NCBI GenBank assembly: GCA_022791755.1
Contig: JAAVZR010000008.1
Location: 1 to 64,000 of the forward strand
Direction: 5' to 3'
Length of the DNA stretch: 64,000 nt
Source: Lachnospiraceae bacterium
GTDB lineage: Bacteria; Bacillota; Clostridia; Lachnospirales; Lachnospiraceae
Shown here: in pieces, positions 27,297 to 37,065 of the stretch
Position numbering within the stretch: position 1 is the first letter of the stretch
How the letters are laid out: each line of letters begins with the position of its first letter
The notes under the pieces: model-generated
What the model was told of the DNA's origin: nothing
The model's database searches: none
The model's input: only the letters and a program-made list of their open reading frames with translations
Position numbers and translations under genes: made by a program

Positions 27297-28112
27297 TTAT
27301 GTATCGGTGCGGCATAGCTGCCAGAAGACGACGGCGCTGGCGGCAGCCACATTAAGGGAATCCACTCCGCGGGCCATGGGGATGCGCACGGTGTAGTCGC
27401 TGGCGGCAATGGTATCGTCCGACAGGCCGTCGCCCTCCGATCCCAGAATGACCGCCAGCCTGTCCTCGGCGAGAAGCCGTGGATTCTCCGGGCCTGTGGA
27501 CCGGGGACAGAGAGCCATGGCGGCAGTCTGAAACCCCAGCTCCTTTAATACGGGCACCGGCGTTTCGCAGTCTAAGAAGGTCCAGGGAATCTGAAAGACG
27601 GTTCCCATGCTGACCCGTATGGCCCGGCGGTACAGCGGGTCGGTGCAGGATGGGGTTAAGAGGATGCCATCCATCCCCAGAGCGGCGGCAGAGCGAAAGA
27701 TGGCCCCGACATTGGTAGGATTCATGACACGTTCCAGCACGGCGATCCGGCGGGCATTACGGCAGAGATCCCGGACATGGGGGAGGCTGAGGCGGCGCAT
27801 GGCGCACAGAATGCCGCGGGTCAGCGAAAAACCGGTGAGCTGTGTGAGAACAGGCAGGCTGGCAGTATAGACAGGGATATCCTGACAGCGGGCGATGACA
27901 TGGCTGGCCTGCCCGGCGATATGCCTGTCCTCCACAAGCATGGATACGGGAGTATATCCTTTATCGAGAGCGCGCTCTATGACCTTTGGACTCTCGGCGA
28001 TAAACAGGCCGTTCTCCGGTTCATGATAATGAAAGAGCTGGGTCTCCGAAAGGCGGGCATAGATATCCAGCTCCGGAGAGGAAAAATCCGTGACGGGGAT
28101 GATGTTTGACAT
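27297..28112 (-). CDS. TrmH/SpoU-family RNA 2'-O-methyltransferase
   Basis: 271 aa. SPOUT knot motifs in order: NPTNVGAIFRSAAALG, LGSEGDGLS and IPMARGVDSLNVAAA. The N-terminal third (to about 105) matches the RNA-binding domain of RlmB/TsnR-type enzymes. Methylates ribose in rRNA or tRNA; the target is not readable. AAAGGAGACCGCG precedes the ATG. Convergent with the hybrid kinase gene; only 20 bp separate the stops. Confidence 0.9.
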   Translation of the reverse strand: MSNIIPVTDFSSPELDIYARLSETQLFHYHEPENGLFIAESPKVIERALDKGYTPVSMLVEDRHIAGQASHVIARCQDIPVYTASLPVLTQLTGFSLTRGILCAMRRLSLPHVRDLCRNARRIAVLERVMNPTNVGAIFRSAAALGMDGILLTPSCTDPLYRRAIRVSMGTVFQIPWTFLDCETPVPVLKELGFQTAAMALCPRSTGPENPRLLAEDRLAVILGSEGDGLSDDTIAASDYTVRIPMARGVDSLNVAAASAVVFWQLCRTDT

Positions 28113-28166
28113 CGCGGTCTCCTTTACATAAATGTCCGTAGTCGTTATGGATATTGTAGCATTTAG

Positions 28167-28205
28167 AACGCCGCAAAACCGGCAGCAGCCAGATTTTACG
28201 GCGTT
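28167..28205 (-). terminator. Hairpin at the end of the leu operon
   Basis: AACGCCG (28167-28173) pairs with CGGCGTT (28199-28205); inside, AAAA/TTTT and GGC/GCC also pair. It lies just after leuB in the minus direction and before the trmH-type gene, though the minus-strand T-run is poor (TTCTAAAT). Confidence 0.5.
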
Positions 28206-28231
28206 TTATTCTTGCCTTGCGGTATCTGCGG

Positions 28232-29302
28232 TCACAGATGCGACACAATGGCGTCCCCCATCTGGGTACAGGTGACCAGGCGGCATCCTTCGGCCATCAT
28301 ATCGCCGGTGCGAAGCCCCTGATTTAGAGCCTGATTTACCGCTTCTTCGATGGCGTCAGCCTCCTGAGGCATATCAAAGCTGTACCGGCACATCATGGCG
28401 GCGGAGAGGATCGTACCGATGGGGTTCGCCTTGTCCTGGCCTGCGATATCCGGTGCGGAGCCGTGGATAGGCTCATAGAGTCCGCAGCTTCCCTCTCCCA
28501 GACTGGAGGAGGGGATCATGCCGATGGAACCGGTAATCATGCTGGCCTCGTCGGACAGGATATCACCGAAAAGATTTTCCGTGACGATCACATCAAACTG
28601 GGAAGGATCCTTTACGATCTGCATGGCCGCGTTGTCCACCAGCATATCGCTGTATTCCACGTCGGGATATTCCTGTGCCAGACGGTGCATCACGGCGCGC
28701 CAGAGGCGGCTGGTATCCAGTACATTGGCCTTATCCACGCTGGTCAGCTTATGACGGCGTTTTCTGGCAGTCTCAAAACCGATGCGCCCGATGCGCTCAA
28801 TTTCGTGCTCAGAGTAGGCCATGATATCGGTGGCTTTCTTTTCCCCGTCTGTCTCTGACGTGCTGTGGTCTCCGAAGTATACGCCGCCGATCAGCTCCCG
28901 CACCACGATGAAATCGATTCCCCGGGCCACGATGGAGGGCTTTAAGGGGCTGGCGGCGTCAAGCTGGGGCCATAGCCTGGCAGGGCGGTTGTTGGAGTAG
29001 AGGCCCATGCCGGCCCGCAGGGCTAAGAGACCCTTTTCCGGGCGCAGGGCGGCTGGCTGGCCGTCCCACTTAGGTCCTCCCACAGCTCCTAAAAGGACGC
29101 TGTCGGAGGCCAGACACTTCTCAAGCATAGAGGCAGGCAGGGGCTCTCCCCATTTGTCGATGGCATTGCCGCCCATATCCACTTCTTCATAACAAAAGGT
29201 GTGTCCGTATTTCTGCGCGATGCGATCCAGTACCCGTATCGCCTGGGCGACGATCTCAGGGCCGATGCCGTCGCCGCGGATGACTGCGATGGTCTTATTC
29301 AT
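28232..29302 (-). CDS. leuB: 3-isopropylmalate dehydrogenase
   Basis: 356 aa. NAD-dependent oxidative decarboxylation of 3-isopropylmalate, third step of leucine synthesis. Motifs: IRGDGIGPEIV, GAVGGPKWD, RELIGGVYFG, the metal and substrate region NLFGDILSDEASM, and the NAD-binding YEPIHGSAPDIAGQDKANP. Last gene of leuACDB, 52 bp after leuD. Confidence 0.96.
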   Translation of the reverse strand: MNKTIAVIRGDGIGPEIVAQAIRVLDRIAQKYGHTFCYEEVDMGGNAIDKWGEPLPASMLEKCLASDSVLLGAVGGPKWDGQPAALRPEKGLLALRAGMGLYSNNRPARLWPQLDAASPLKPSIVARGIDFIVVRELIGGVYFGDHSTSETDGEKKATDIMAYSEHEIERIGRIGFETARKRRHKLTSVDKANVLDTSRLWRAVMHRLAQEYPDVEYSDMLVDNAAMQIVKDPSQFDVIVTENLFGDILSDEASMITGSIGMIPSSSLGEGSCGLYEPIHGSAPDIAGQDKANPIGTILSAAMMCRYSFDMPQEADAIEEAVNQALNQGLRTGDMMAEGCRLVTCTQMGDAIVSHL

Positions 29303-29354
29303 GATGATGTATTTCCTTTCTGGTGTCTCTGTTCTCAGGATATAACGGCATCCC

Positions 29355-29840
29355 TCAGGCTTTGCGGATCGACGCCATCAGTCCGCCGCTTTTGATGATA
29401 TCCTGGATAAACTCCGGGAAGGGCTCCGCCTGATAGGTCTCGTTTTTTGTCAGATTGGTGATGATACCGGTGTCAAAATTCACCTCCACCTGGTCGCCTG
29501 CCTGGATCGCCCGGCTGGCGGGCTCACATTCCAGGATGGGCAGGCCGATATTGATGGCATTGCGGTAAAAGATCCGGGCAAAGGTGGCGGCGATAACGCA
29601 GGAGATGCCAGCCGTCTTGATGGCCAGGGGAGCATGCTCTCTGGAGGAGCCACAGCCGAAGTTAAAGCCTCCCACCATGATATCGCCAGCCTTTACCCGC
29701 TTCGTGAAGCCGGCGTCGATATCTTCCATGCAGTGGCTGGCCAGCTCTTTTGCATCGGGGGTGTTTAAGTAGCGGGCGGGTATGATGACATCCGTATCCA
29801 CGTTATCGGGGTATTTATGTACAAATCCTTTTGCGTTCAT
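29355..29840 (-). CDS. leuD: 3-isopropylmalate dehydratase small subunit
   Basis: 161 aa. Small (swivel-domain) subunit of isopropylmalate isomerase, step two of leucine synthesis, partner of LeuC. Motifs: [16 protein letters not shown] and [15 protein letters not shown]. Short archaeal/clostridial-type LeuD. Starts directly at the stop of leuC, so the subunits are translationally coupled. Confidence 0.96.
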   Translation of the reverse strand: MNAKGFVHKYPDNVDTDVIIPARYLNTPDAKELASHCMEDIDAGFTKRVKAGDIMVGGFNFGCGSSREHAPLAIKTAGISCVIAATFARIFYRNAINIGLPILECEPASRAIQAGDQVEVNFDTGIITNLTKNETYQAEPFPEFIQDIIKSGGLMASIRKA

Positions 29841-31103
29841 TTACAGTACCTCCCTGGGATCGCTGATATAGCCTGTCAGTGCGCTGGCGGCAGCCACGGC
29901 GGGACTGGCCAGATAGACTTCGCTGGTTACATGGCCCATACGGCCTACGAAATTGCGGTTCGTGGTGGACACACAGCGCTCTCCTGCCGCCAGAATGCCC
30001 ATGTAGCCGCCCAGACAGGGACCGCAGGTAGGAGTGGAAAAGACACAGCCGGCATCGATGAAGGCTTCCGTATAACCGCGCTGTAAGCATTCCTTATAGA
30101 TGGCCATGGTGCCGGGTATGATGATGACCCGGAGCCCCTTCTTTATATGGCGTCCCTTCAGGATCTCATAGGCGGTCTCCATATCGGACATACGGCCATT
30201 GGTGCAGCTGCCGATGACCACCTGGTCGATGGCGATATCCTTGGCATCGGTGACCGGATGGGTGTTCTCCGGCAGATGAGGATAGGAAACGGTGGGGACC
30301 AGGGAGGACAGATCGATTTCGACAGTGTCGGTGTACGGGGCATCCTCATCGGCTTCATATACCTTATATTCTCTCTGGCTGCGGCCGTCGAGATAGGCAC
30401 GGGTCACATCGTCCACAGGGAAGATACCGTTCTTGGCGCCGGCTTCGATGGCCATATTGCAGATGGTGAGCCGGTCGTCCATGGACAGGGCAGCCACGCC
30501 GGGACCGGTGAATTCCATGCTCTTGTACAGGGCGCCGTCCACCCCGATCCGGCCGATGATGTGGAGAATCACGTCTTTGCCCGACACCCCTTTAGAGAGA
30601 GTACCAGTCAGGACAAACCTCATGGCGGCAGGCACCTTAAACCAGCATTTGCCGGTGGCCATACCGGCGGCCATGTCGGTACTGCCCACTCCGGTGGAGA
30701 AAGCGCCCACGGCTCCGTAGGTGCAGGTGTGGCTGTCTGCGCCAATGATGCAGTCGCCGGCGGTGACGATGCCCTTCTCCGGCAGCAGGGCGTGTTCGAT
30801 GCCCATCTCACCCACGTCATAGAAATTGTCGATATCGTATTTGCAGGCAAACTGCCGGCACTGTTTGGACTGCTCGGCAGCCTTTATGTCCTTGTTGGGG
30901 ACGAAGTGATCCAGCACGATATTGATGCGTCCCTTGTCGTAGACGCTGTCAAAGCCGGCCTTGTTAAATTCATTGATGGCCACAGGGGTGGTGATGTCGT
31001 TGCCCAGGACGATATCCAGACCGGCGTTGATGAGCTGGCCTGCCTTGACGCTTGCAAGTCCTGCATGGGCAGCCAGAATCTTCTGTGTCATAGTCATTCC
31101 CAT
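29841..31103 (-). CDS. leuC: 3-isopropylmalate dehydratase large subunit
   Basis: 420 aa. Aconitase-family [4Fe-4S] enzyme. The three cluster cysteines are visible in [11 protein letters not shown] and [32 protein letters not shown] is another family block. Length fits the prokaryotic/archaeal LeuC type that pairs with a short LeuD. GGAGG lies 9 nt before the chosen ATG; a second in-frame ATG two codons later is possible. Confidence 0.96.
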   Translation of the reverse strand: MGMTMTQKILAAHAGLASVKAGQLINAGLDIVLGNDITTPVAINEFNKAGFDSVYDKGRINIVLDHFVPNKDIKAAEQSKQCRQFACKYDIDNFYDVGEMGIEHALLPEKGIVTAGDCIIGADSHTCTYGAVGAFSTGVGSTDMAAGMATGKCWFKVPAAMRFVLTGTLSKGVSGKDVILHIIGRIGVDGALYKSMEFTGPGVAALSMDDRLTICNMAIEAGAKNGIFPVDDVTRAYLDGRSQREYKVYEADEDAPYTDTVEIDLSSLVPTVSYPHLPENTHPVTDAKDIAIDQVVIGSCTNGRMSDMETAYEILKGRHIKKGLRVIIIPGTMAIYKECLQRGYTEAFIDAGCVFSTPTCGPCLGGYMGILAAGERCVSTTNRNFVGRMGHVTSEVYLASPAVAAASALTGYISDPREVL

Positions 31104-31194
31104 GGGTAGATTCCTCCTTTTTCATGCCTTGATGGCGCGCCGCGAAGGCGGCGCATATGTGTTTATGATGCCTGCCACAGCACAGGGCGGCGGA

Positions 31195-32850
31195 TCAGAC
31201 TCTCTGATTGATGGCGCTGACCAGGGCTTTGATACCGGCCTTGATGATATCGGAATCGGTTCCGGCGCCCCAGTTGACCGTATCGTTCTCCCAGCGGATG
31301 CCCACATAGGCGGCCGCGTCGGAATTGGAGCCGTGGGACAGGCTGTGCTCGGAGTAATGCTCGATGGCGAAATTCATGCCGGTATATTCCTTGATGGCAT
31401 TGCTGACCGCATCCAGACGGCCGTTGCCGTGGGCGCTGGCGCTGTGAAGCACTCCTCCCAGGGCGATGGTGATATTGGAGATAATGCCGTCCTTCTGGAT
31501 AAAGTGGGCTTCCGGTACGTCAAGAGGGCGGGTATGATTCAGGTAATGGCGTTCAAAGACTTCAAATACCTGTTCCGGCTTCAGCTCACAGTGTCCCCTG
31601 TCAGATACCTCTTTGACTTTATAGCCGAAATGCTCCCGCATCTTCGGCGGCAGGTCGTAGCCGAAATTGTGTTGCAGAAGATAGCCGATACCGCCTTTGC
31701 CGCTCTGGCTGTTGATGCGGATGATATCTCCCTCGTAAGCCCGGCCCACATCTTTGGGGTCGATGGGAATGTAAGGTACGGTCCACTGATGCAGTTTCTT
31801 CTCTTCCCGCCAGTTCATTCCCTTGGCAATGGCATCCTGATGGCTGCCGGAGAAGGCGGCGAAGACTAAAGCTCCGGCATAGGGCGTGCGCTCGTACACG
31901 TGCATGCGTGTCACGTCTTCATACAGGGACACGATGGAGGGCATGTCGGAGAAGTCCAGCCGGGGATCCACACCGTGGCTGTACATATTCATGGCCAGGG
32001 TGATGATATCCACATTGCCGGTGCGCTCGCCGTTGCCGAACAGTGTCCCCTCCACCCGGTCGGCTCCGGCCAGCAAAGCCAGCTCGGTATCCGCCACGCC
32101 GCAGCCTCTGTCATTGTGAGGATGCAGGGACAGAATCACATGCTCACGGTATTTCAGGTGATCGCTCATGTACTCGATCTGATTGGCGTATACATGGCTC
32201 ATGCTCATGGCCACCGTGACCGGCAGGTTGATGATTACCGGTTTTTCGGCGGTGGGCTTCAGAATATCCAAAACGGCATTGCAGACCTCCAGAGCGTACT
32301 CCGGTTCCGTGCCTGTGAAGCTCTCCGGACTGTACTCAAAGCGGAAATTGCCCTGGTATTCGTCCGCCAGCTGCTTCACTAAAGAAGCGCCGTCAGTGGC
32401 GATCTTCATGATCTCTTCTTTGGATTTTTTGAATACCTGCTCCCTCTGAGCAACGCTGGTGGAATTATAAAAATGGACGATGGCGTTGGGTGCGCCCCTC
32501 AGTGCGTCAAAGGTCTTGCGGATTATATGGTCACGACACTGGGTCAGGACCTGTACTGTCACGTCGTCAGGGATCATATCCTTCTCGATCAGGGTGCGCA
32601 AAAACTCATACTCCGTATCGCTGGCAGCGGGAAAGCCCACCTCGATCTCCTTAAAGCCGATGTCGACCAGGAGCTTAAAGAAACGCAGCTTCTCCTCCAG
32701 GCTCATGGGGATGATAAGGCTCTGGTTGCCGTCGCGCAGATCCACGCTGCACCAGACTGGGGGCGCCTCGATGTGATCCTTGTGGACCCAGCGGTATTGT
32801 GGCTGGGGGGGAGTATAGTAGCCTGGCTGGTATTTGGTTACGTCCATCAT
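31195..32850 (-). CDS. leuA: 2-isopropylmalate synthase
   Basis: 551 aa, the long class (LeuA type 2, as in actinobacteria and fungi). Condenses acetyl-CoA with 2-oxoisovalerate, the committed leucine step. DRE-TIM barrel: SVDLRDGNQSL at the N-terminus, metal His pair in SLHPHNDRGCG, and FGNGERTGNVD. The C-terminal LeuA regulatory domain (about 430-551) supports leucine feedback. I start at ATG 32850, 10 nt after GGAGG. It heads leuACDB behind a T-box leader. Confidence 0.95.
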   Translation of the reverse strand: MMDVTKYQPGYYTPPQPQYRWVHKDHIEAPPVWCSVDLRDGNQSLIIPMSLEEKLRFFKLLVDIGFKEIEVGFPAASDTEYEFLRTLIEKDMIPDDVTVQVLTQCRDHIIRKTFDALRGAPNAIVHFYNSTSVAQREQVFKKSKEEIMKIATDGASLVKQLADEYQGNFRFEYSPESFTGTEPEYALEVCNAVLDILKPTAEKPVIINLPVTVAMSMSHVYANQIEYMSDHLKYREHVILSLHPHNDRGCGVADTELALLAGADRVEGTLFGNGERTGNVDIITLAMNMYSHGVDPRLDFSDMPSIVSLYEDVTRMHVYERTPYAGALVFAAFSGSHQDAIAKGMNWREEKKLHQWTVPYIPIDPKDVGRAYEGDIIRINSQSGKGGIGYLLQHNFGYDLPPKMREHFGYKVKEVSDRGHCELKPEQVFEVFERHYLNHTRPLDVPEAHFIQKDGIISNITIALGGVLHSASAHGNGRLDAVSNAIKEYTGMNFAIEHYSEHSLSHGSNSDAAAYVGIRWENDTVNWGAGTDSDIIKAGIKALVSAINQRV

Positions 32851-32904
32851 GGGGTGTGTTCCTCCTTGCTGTTTGATTGTATCGATTGGTCCGGTATCCG
32901 GATA

Positions 32905-33209
32905 CAAGAAAAGCCCCGCCTCAGGGATAGTCTATCCACAGAGACGAGACCAGTATATACATCGGTATACGGTTCCCGCGGTACCACTCTTTTTGCTGCG
33001 TTGCAGCCGCTTAATACAGTCGACTTTCGTGAACTGCTTCCCTCATATAACGGTGGGATTCCGTCAGCGCCTACTCTGTGGACATTTCAGCGTCGCTGCT
33101 CGGGGGCCAGTATACAGAGTTGCAGATACTGCCTCGCACCGGCCGGCAGCTCTCTGGTATCCGTAGGTCTCCGCTTTTTCCCCTTCAAAGCATTTTAAAT
33201 AATGGATTT
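32905..33209 (-). ncRNA. T-box leader upstream of leuA
   Basis: Minus-strand leader. The T-box sequence AGAGTGGTACCGCGGGAA is the complement of 32973-32990. Upstream, AGAGAGC...GGTGCGA...GGCAG (about 33155-33125) fits the stem I AG-bulge and distal loop. A CTC triplet (complement of 33117-33119) is a candidate leucine specifier. A terminator follows: a stem ending GGATA-GAC-TATCC with GAGGCGGGGC then TTTT (complement of about 32950-32907). Uncharged tRNA-Leu should favour readthrough into leuACDB. The specifier assignment is tentative. Confidence 0.88.
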
Positions 33210-33215
33210 GCATGT

Positions 33216-33244
33216 AGCATAGCAAAAGACGGGAAGGATGTCAA
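33216..33244 (-). promoter_or_regulatory. Promoter of the leu operon leader
   Basis: Minus strand TTGACA (complement of 33239-33244), 17-nt spacer, TATGCT (complement of 33216-33221). Confidence 0.85.
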
Positions 33245-33344
33245 GTGGAAACAGAAAAAATACGGATAAAAGCGCTACTTTGATATATTCTTCTCCTTCT
33301 CTTGCTGTATTTATTATAACAGAAATTCCGCCCAAATACAAGTC

Positions 33345-33373
33345 TTGTAATGGCAGCCCCCGGGGGCTATAAT
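33345..33373 (+). promoter_or_regulatory. Promoter of the HelD-like gene, with palindromic spacer
   Basis: TTGTAA (33345-33350), 17-nt spacer, consensus TATAAT (33368-33373). The spacer holds the 14-bp perfect palindrome AGCCCCCGGGGGCT (33355-33368), a likely regulator site or cruciform. Confidence 0.8.
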
Positions 33374-33425
33374 CTCGTTACCGATTTATGAAGGCAGAAA
33401 AGACAGTGTGGGGAGGAGCGGCAGG

Positions 33426-35540
33426 ATGCAGGCAGACAGAGAGGAACAGAGATTTCTGGAGGGGCTTAAAGGAAAGATGGCGCAGGCGGCAGAGCGCCTG
33501 AGAGAACGGATGGGGAACTATTCAAACGAATATCGCGACTATGCCCGGTATATATGGGAGCATCAGAACGTATTCGACAAATATGAAGCCATGCTGAACC
33601 GGGGAGATATCGAGCAGCTGGCAGGCTCCGGCGACGTGGCGGCAGAGAAGTACCGGCGTATTCTTTCCATGATGGATTCTCCGTTTTTTGCGCGGATCGA
33701 TTTTGAGATCGAAACGCTGCCGGACGAGGAGCTGGAAGAGCCGGAACGGATGCAGGCCTATATCGGCAGGGCCGCTTTTCGGGACGGACTGTACGAGGTG
33801 TTTGACTGGCGCGCCCCCATTTCCGGGATCTATTATGAGTATGAATACGGACCGGCCTCCTATGAAGCGCCGGCTGGCCGGGTGGAGGGCCGACTGCTGG
33901 GCAAGCGCCAGTATCGCATCGAAAAGGGAGAATTCGTGTATGTTCTGGAGAGCAGTCTGAGGATCCACGACGATATTCTGGTAAGAGAGCTCTCGCGGAC
34001 CTCGGATCCGAAGATGCGGGACATTGCCATGACGATCCAGAAGGAACAGAACCGGCTGATCCGCAACGCCTCGGCGAAGGTGATGATCCTCCAGGGAGCG
34101 GCGGGATCCGGCAAGACATCCGTGGCGTTGCACAGGGCGGCCTGGCTTATGTACCGTTTTCGGGGGGAGCTGTCGGCGGAAGATTTTCTGATTGTCACGC
34201 CCAATGCGGCTTTTGACGAATATATATCCAATGTGCTGCCGGAGCTGGGGGAGAAGCCGGTCCGGTGCACCGGCATGGAAGAGATCGCAGCCGGGATTCT
34301 GGGAACGGATATGGATTTTGAGAGCCCGGGCAGCCAGGCGGAGACGTATCTCTATACGGATGATAAGGCGTGGATGGAGAGAGAGGCGTACAAGTCTTCC
34401 ATGGAGTTTCTGCGGGAGGCAGACCGGTATCTGGCCTGGTGTGATGAGAATCTTTTTTCTGTGGAAGAAGAGGGGGCGCAGGATCATGAGGCCATGGACC
34501 CGGAGCTGTGGGAGGGCGGCAGGCTGTCTCTGAGCGGCGGGACTTCCGGATATGCATTTCGCGGCGGCTTCATCGAGCTGGAATGGATCATGAAGCGTCT
34601 GTGTCTGAGAAGAGCCATGCCGGTCCGGGAACGGCTCGATGAGATTGCCGGGGAGATGGAGGAGGAGATCCGGATCCGGTATAGGAGCGGGGCAGAGGGG
34701 ACGAAGAAAGGCGAGATATTCGACTGTCTCTGGTCCCGGCTGCGCCATCGAAGCGCGCTCTCTCTGTATCAGGGATTTTACGAGTATATCGGACGCCCCG
34801 GACTGTTTGTCCGGGGCGCAGACGGCAGGCTGGAAGGCGGAGATGTGTTTCCTCTGATCTATATGAAATTATATCTGGAGGGGATACCGAAGCGGGGGGA
34901 GGCGAAGCATCTGCTGGTGGATGAGATGCAGGATTATACGCCGGTCCAGTATGCGGTGCTGAATCGCCTCTATCCCTGCTCCAAGACCATCGTGGGGGAT
35001 GCCGCTCAGAATGTGGCCCCCTTCGTGAGAGAGCCGTTAGCCTTTCTGCGGGAGCTGTATCCCGGGGCGGCTGTGGAGGAGATCCGTAAGAGCTATCGGT
35101 CCACCTGGGAGATCATGGAGTTTGCCAGGCGAGTGGGGCGGGAGATACAGGTGGAGCCGGTATCCCGCCACGGAGCGGAACCGGAGGTGGTACGCTGCCA
35201 TGACATCGGGGAGGAGCAGCGTTTTATCCTGGAACGGCTCCGGCAGCAGAAGGCCTGCGGGAGAGGCGGGACGATGGCCGTCCTGTGTAAGAGCGCGGTC
35301 CAGGCCGGAGCGTGGCAGGAATGGCTGTCCGGCCTGGGAGAGGATAGCGTGGCTGTCATGTCCGTGGCCATGAGTAAGGGGCTGGAATTTGACCAGGTAG
35401 TGATCCCGGAGGCAGATGACGCCAATTACCATACGGAGTACGAGAGAGGCCTCTTGTATGTGGCCTGTACCCGTGCCATGCACAGGCTTACGCTTCTGTA
35501 CAGCGGGGAGGCGAGCCGGTTCATTCCTGATTCCGTATAA
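33426..35540 (+). CDS. HelD-like UvrD/Rep-family helicase
   Basis: 704 aa. Superfamily 1 ATPase. In Bacillus, HelD binds RNA polymerase and recycles stalled complexes. N-terminal coiled coil (about 1-60, EEQRFLEGLKGKMAQAAERL), then FDWRAPISGIYYEYEYG (typical HelD sequence), Walker A LQGAAGSGKTS (222-232), Walker B VDEMQDYTP, VGDAAQNVAP, and the C-terminal LLYVACTRAMHRLTL. ATG 33426 follows GGGGAGGAGCGGCAGG. Its last 20 nt overlap the convergent BCCT gene. Confidence 0.9.
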   Translation: MQADREEQRFLEGLKGKMAQAAERLRERMGNYSNEYRDYARYIWEHQNVFDKYEAMLNRGDIEQLAGSGDVAAEKYRRILSMMDSPFFARIDFEIETLPDEELEEPERMQAYIGRAAFRDGLYEVFDWRAPISGIYYEYEYGPASYEAPAGRVEGRLLGKRQYRIEKGEFVYVLESSLRIHDDILVRELSRTSDPKMRDIAMTIQKEQNRLIRNASAKVMILQGAAGSGKTSVALHRAAWLMYRFRGELSAEDFLIVTPNAAFDEYISNVLPELGEKPVRCTGMEEIAAGILGTDMDFESPGSQAETYLYTDDKAWMEREAYKSSMEFLREADRYLAWCDENLFSVEEEGAQDHEAMDPELWEGGRLSLSGGTSGYAFRGGFIELEWIMKRLCLRRAMPVRERLDEIAGEMEEEIRIRYRSGAEGTKKGEIFDCLWSRLRHRSALSLYQGFYEYIGRPGLFVRGADGRLEGGDVFPLIYMKLYLEGIPKRGEAKHLLVDEMQDYTPVQYAVLNRLYPCSKTIVGDAAQNVAPFVREPLAFLRELYPGAAVEEIRKSYRSTWEIMEFARRVGREIQVEPVSRHGAEPEVVRCHDIGEEQRFILERLRQQKACGRGGTMAVLCKSAVQAGAWQEWLSGLGEDSVAVMSVAMSKGLEFDQVVIPEADDANYHTEYERGLLYVACTRAMHRLTLLYSGEASRFIPDSV

Positions 35541-37065
35541 ACCGCCCGGCATCCCGGAAAAAGCTGAAAGTAATCAGCAGGATCACGATGCCCACCGGAA
35601 AAGCGGCGATGATGCTCACGGATTGCAGATTGCTCATGGAGCTCTCGGAGAATACGAGGGCTATGGGCAGCAGGATCAGCAAAATACACCACAGAAGCTC
35701 GATGGCTCTGGGAGGGGCAGCATTTGCGTCCAGATGGCGGCAGCTGTAGCGGGCTGCGATGAGAGCAATGGAGTCAAAGGAGGTGGCGTAAAAAGCAGTC
35801 ATGGTGGCCAATACCAGTACCAGCACCAGGGGGGCGGCGGGCAGGGTCCGGATCATGGCGATGATGGCGCCGTAGAGGCTGCCGTCCGCCAGATAGGCGG
35901 CGATGAAATCCGACATGCCAAAGAGCTGCTGTCCCAGAGAGTAATTTCCCAGGATTACGAAGCTGAGGATCGTGGATCCCACACCGAAGACATAGCCTCC
36001 CAGGATGGTCTGACGGACGGTACGCCCCTTAGATATACTGCCTATGAAGAAGGGAGCGGCCACGCACCACACCATCCAGTAGGCCCAGTAGAAGATAGTC
36101 CAGTTCTGGGGAAAGGAGGTGGTGCGGGCAGGATCGGTGTAGGTGGCCAGCTCGAAGAAATGCTGGACCATCCGCCCCAGGGAGGCGAAGCCGGTCTCGA
36201 TGATATATCGGGTCTGGCCGCCGAAGAGGAGGACGTAGGCCAGCAGGCCGAAGAAGAGATAAACGCAGGCTTTGGCCAGCAGGCTGACTCCCTTGATGCC
36301 GTGCAGCAGAGAGTAGGTATACACCAGACAGGTGACCGCCAGGATCAGGATGGTGACGGTCTTTTCGGGAAGAGGGATATGGAACAGCTCTTCGATGATA
36401 TTCGTCATCAGGGGCGTCGCCAGGCTGAAGGTGGTGGCTGTGCCCGCCAGCAGCGCAAAGACGGCCAGCAGGTCGATGAAGCGTCCCAGGAACCCGTCGG
36501 TATATTTACCCAGTATCGGGCGGCAGGCTTCGGAATATCTCTGATGGCTGCATCCGCGCACATGGATCATGAAGCCGAAAGCCACTGCCAGCATGAGATA
36601 GAAGCCCCAGGGGATCAGGCTCCAGTGAAAGATGGGATACACACTGGCCCAGTCCTGTATGCTGCCCAGCTCTGCGATATGGGGATCCACGGCGTAGAGA
36701 ATCCACTCGGAGAAGGAGTAAAACAGGATATCGGCAGCCAGCCCGGCCGTAAACATCATGGAGCCCCAGGCAAAAAACGGATATTTGGGTTTTTCGTCCT
36801 GGCCGCCCAGGACGATATTCCCGTACCGGGAGCAGGCGGCGAAGAGGGAGAGCGCAAAGATTCCCAGGCCTGCCGCCAGATAAAAGACGCCCAGCGTATC
36901 GCCTAAGACAAAGCGGATCCGGTTCAGAACGTCGTTGGACTGTGATGCAAAGAAGACGAACAGAAGGCTGAGAGCGGCGATGATGGCCAGGGGCACCAGC
37001 GTAATCATCCAGTCGATATTGTTCTTTGTGGCGGTTTTCTTTGCTTCGGAAGTATTTTTACTCAT
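35521..37065 (-). CDS. BCCT-family transporter (choline/betaine/carnitine type)
   Basis: 514 aa, about 12 membrane segments. BCCT hallmark region WTIFYWAYWMVWCVAAPFFIG matches the family's signature helix with its Trp-rich aromatic box. Usually Na+- or H+-coupled import of quaternary amines. It is the last gene of a set with LicC-like and LicA-like enzymes and its ATG overlaps the licC stop, so it probably brings in choline for phosphocholine synthesis (context inference, analogous to LicB). Confidence 0.9.
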   Translation of the reverse strand: MSKNTSEAKKTATKNNIDWMITLVPLAIIAALSLLFVFFASQSNDVLNRIRFVLGDTLGVFYLAAGLGIFALSLFAACSRYGNIVLGGQDEKPKYPFFAWGSMMFTAGLAADILFYSFSEWILYAVDPHIAELGSIQDWASVYPIFHWSLIPWGFYLMLAVAFGFMIHVRGCSHQRYSEACRPILGKYTDGFLGRFIDLLAVFALLAGTATTFSLATPLMTNIIEELFHIPLPEKTVTILILAVTCLVYTYSLLHGIKGVSLLAKACVYLFFGLLAYVLLFGGQTRYIIETGFASLGRMVQHFFELATYTDPARTTSFPQNWTIFYWAYWMVWCVAAPFFIGSISKGRTVRQTILGGYVFGVGSTILSFVILGNYSLGQQLFGMSDFIAAYLADGSLYGAIIAMIRTLPAAPLVLVLVLATMTAFYATSFDSIALIAARYSCRHLDANAAPPRAIELLWCILLILLPIALVFSESSMSNLQSVSIIAAFPVGIVILLITFSFFRDAGRFIRNQE

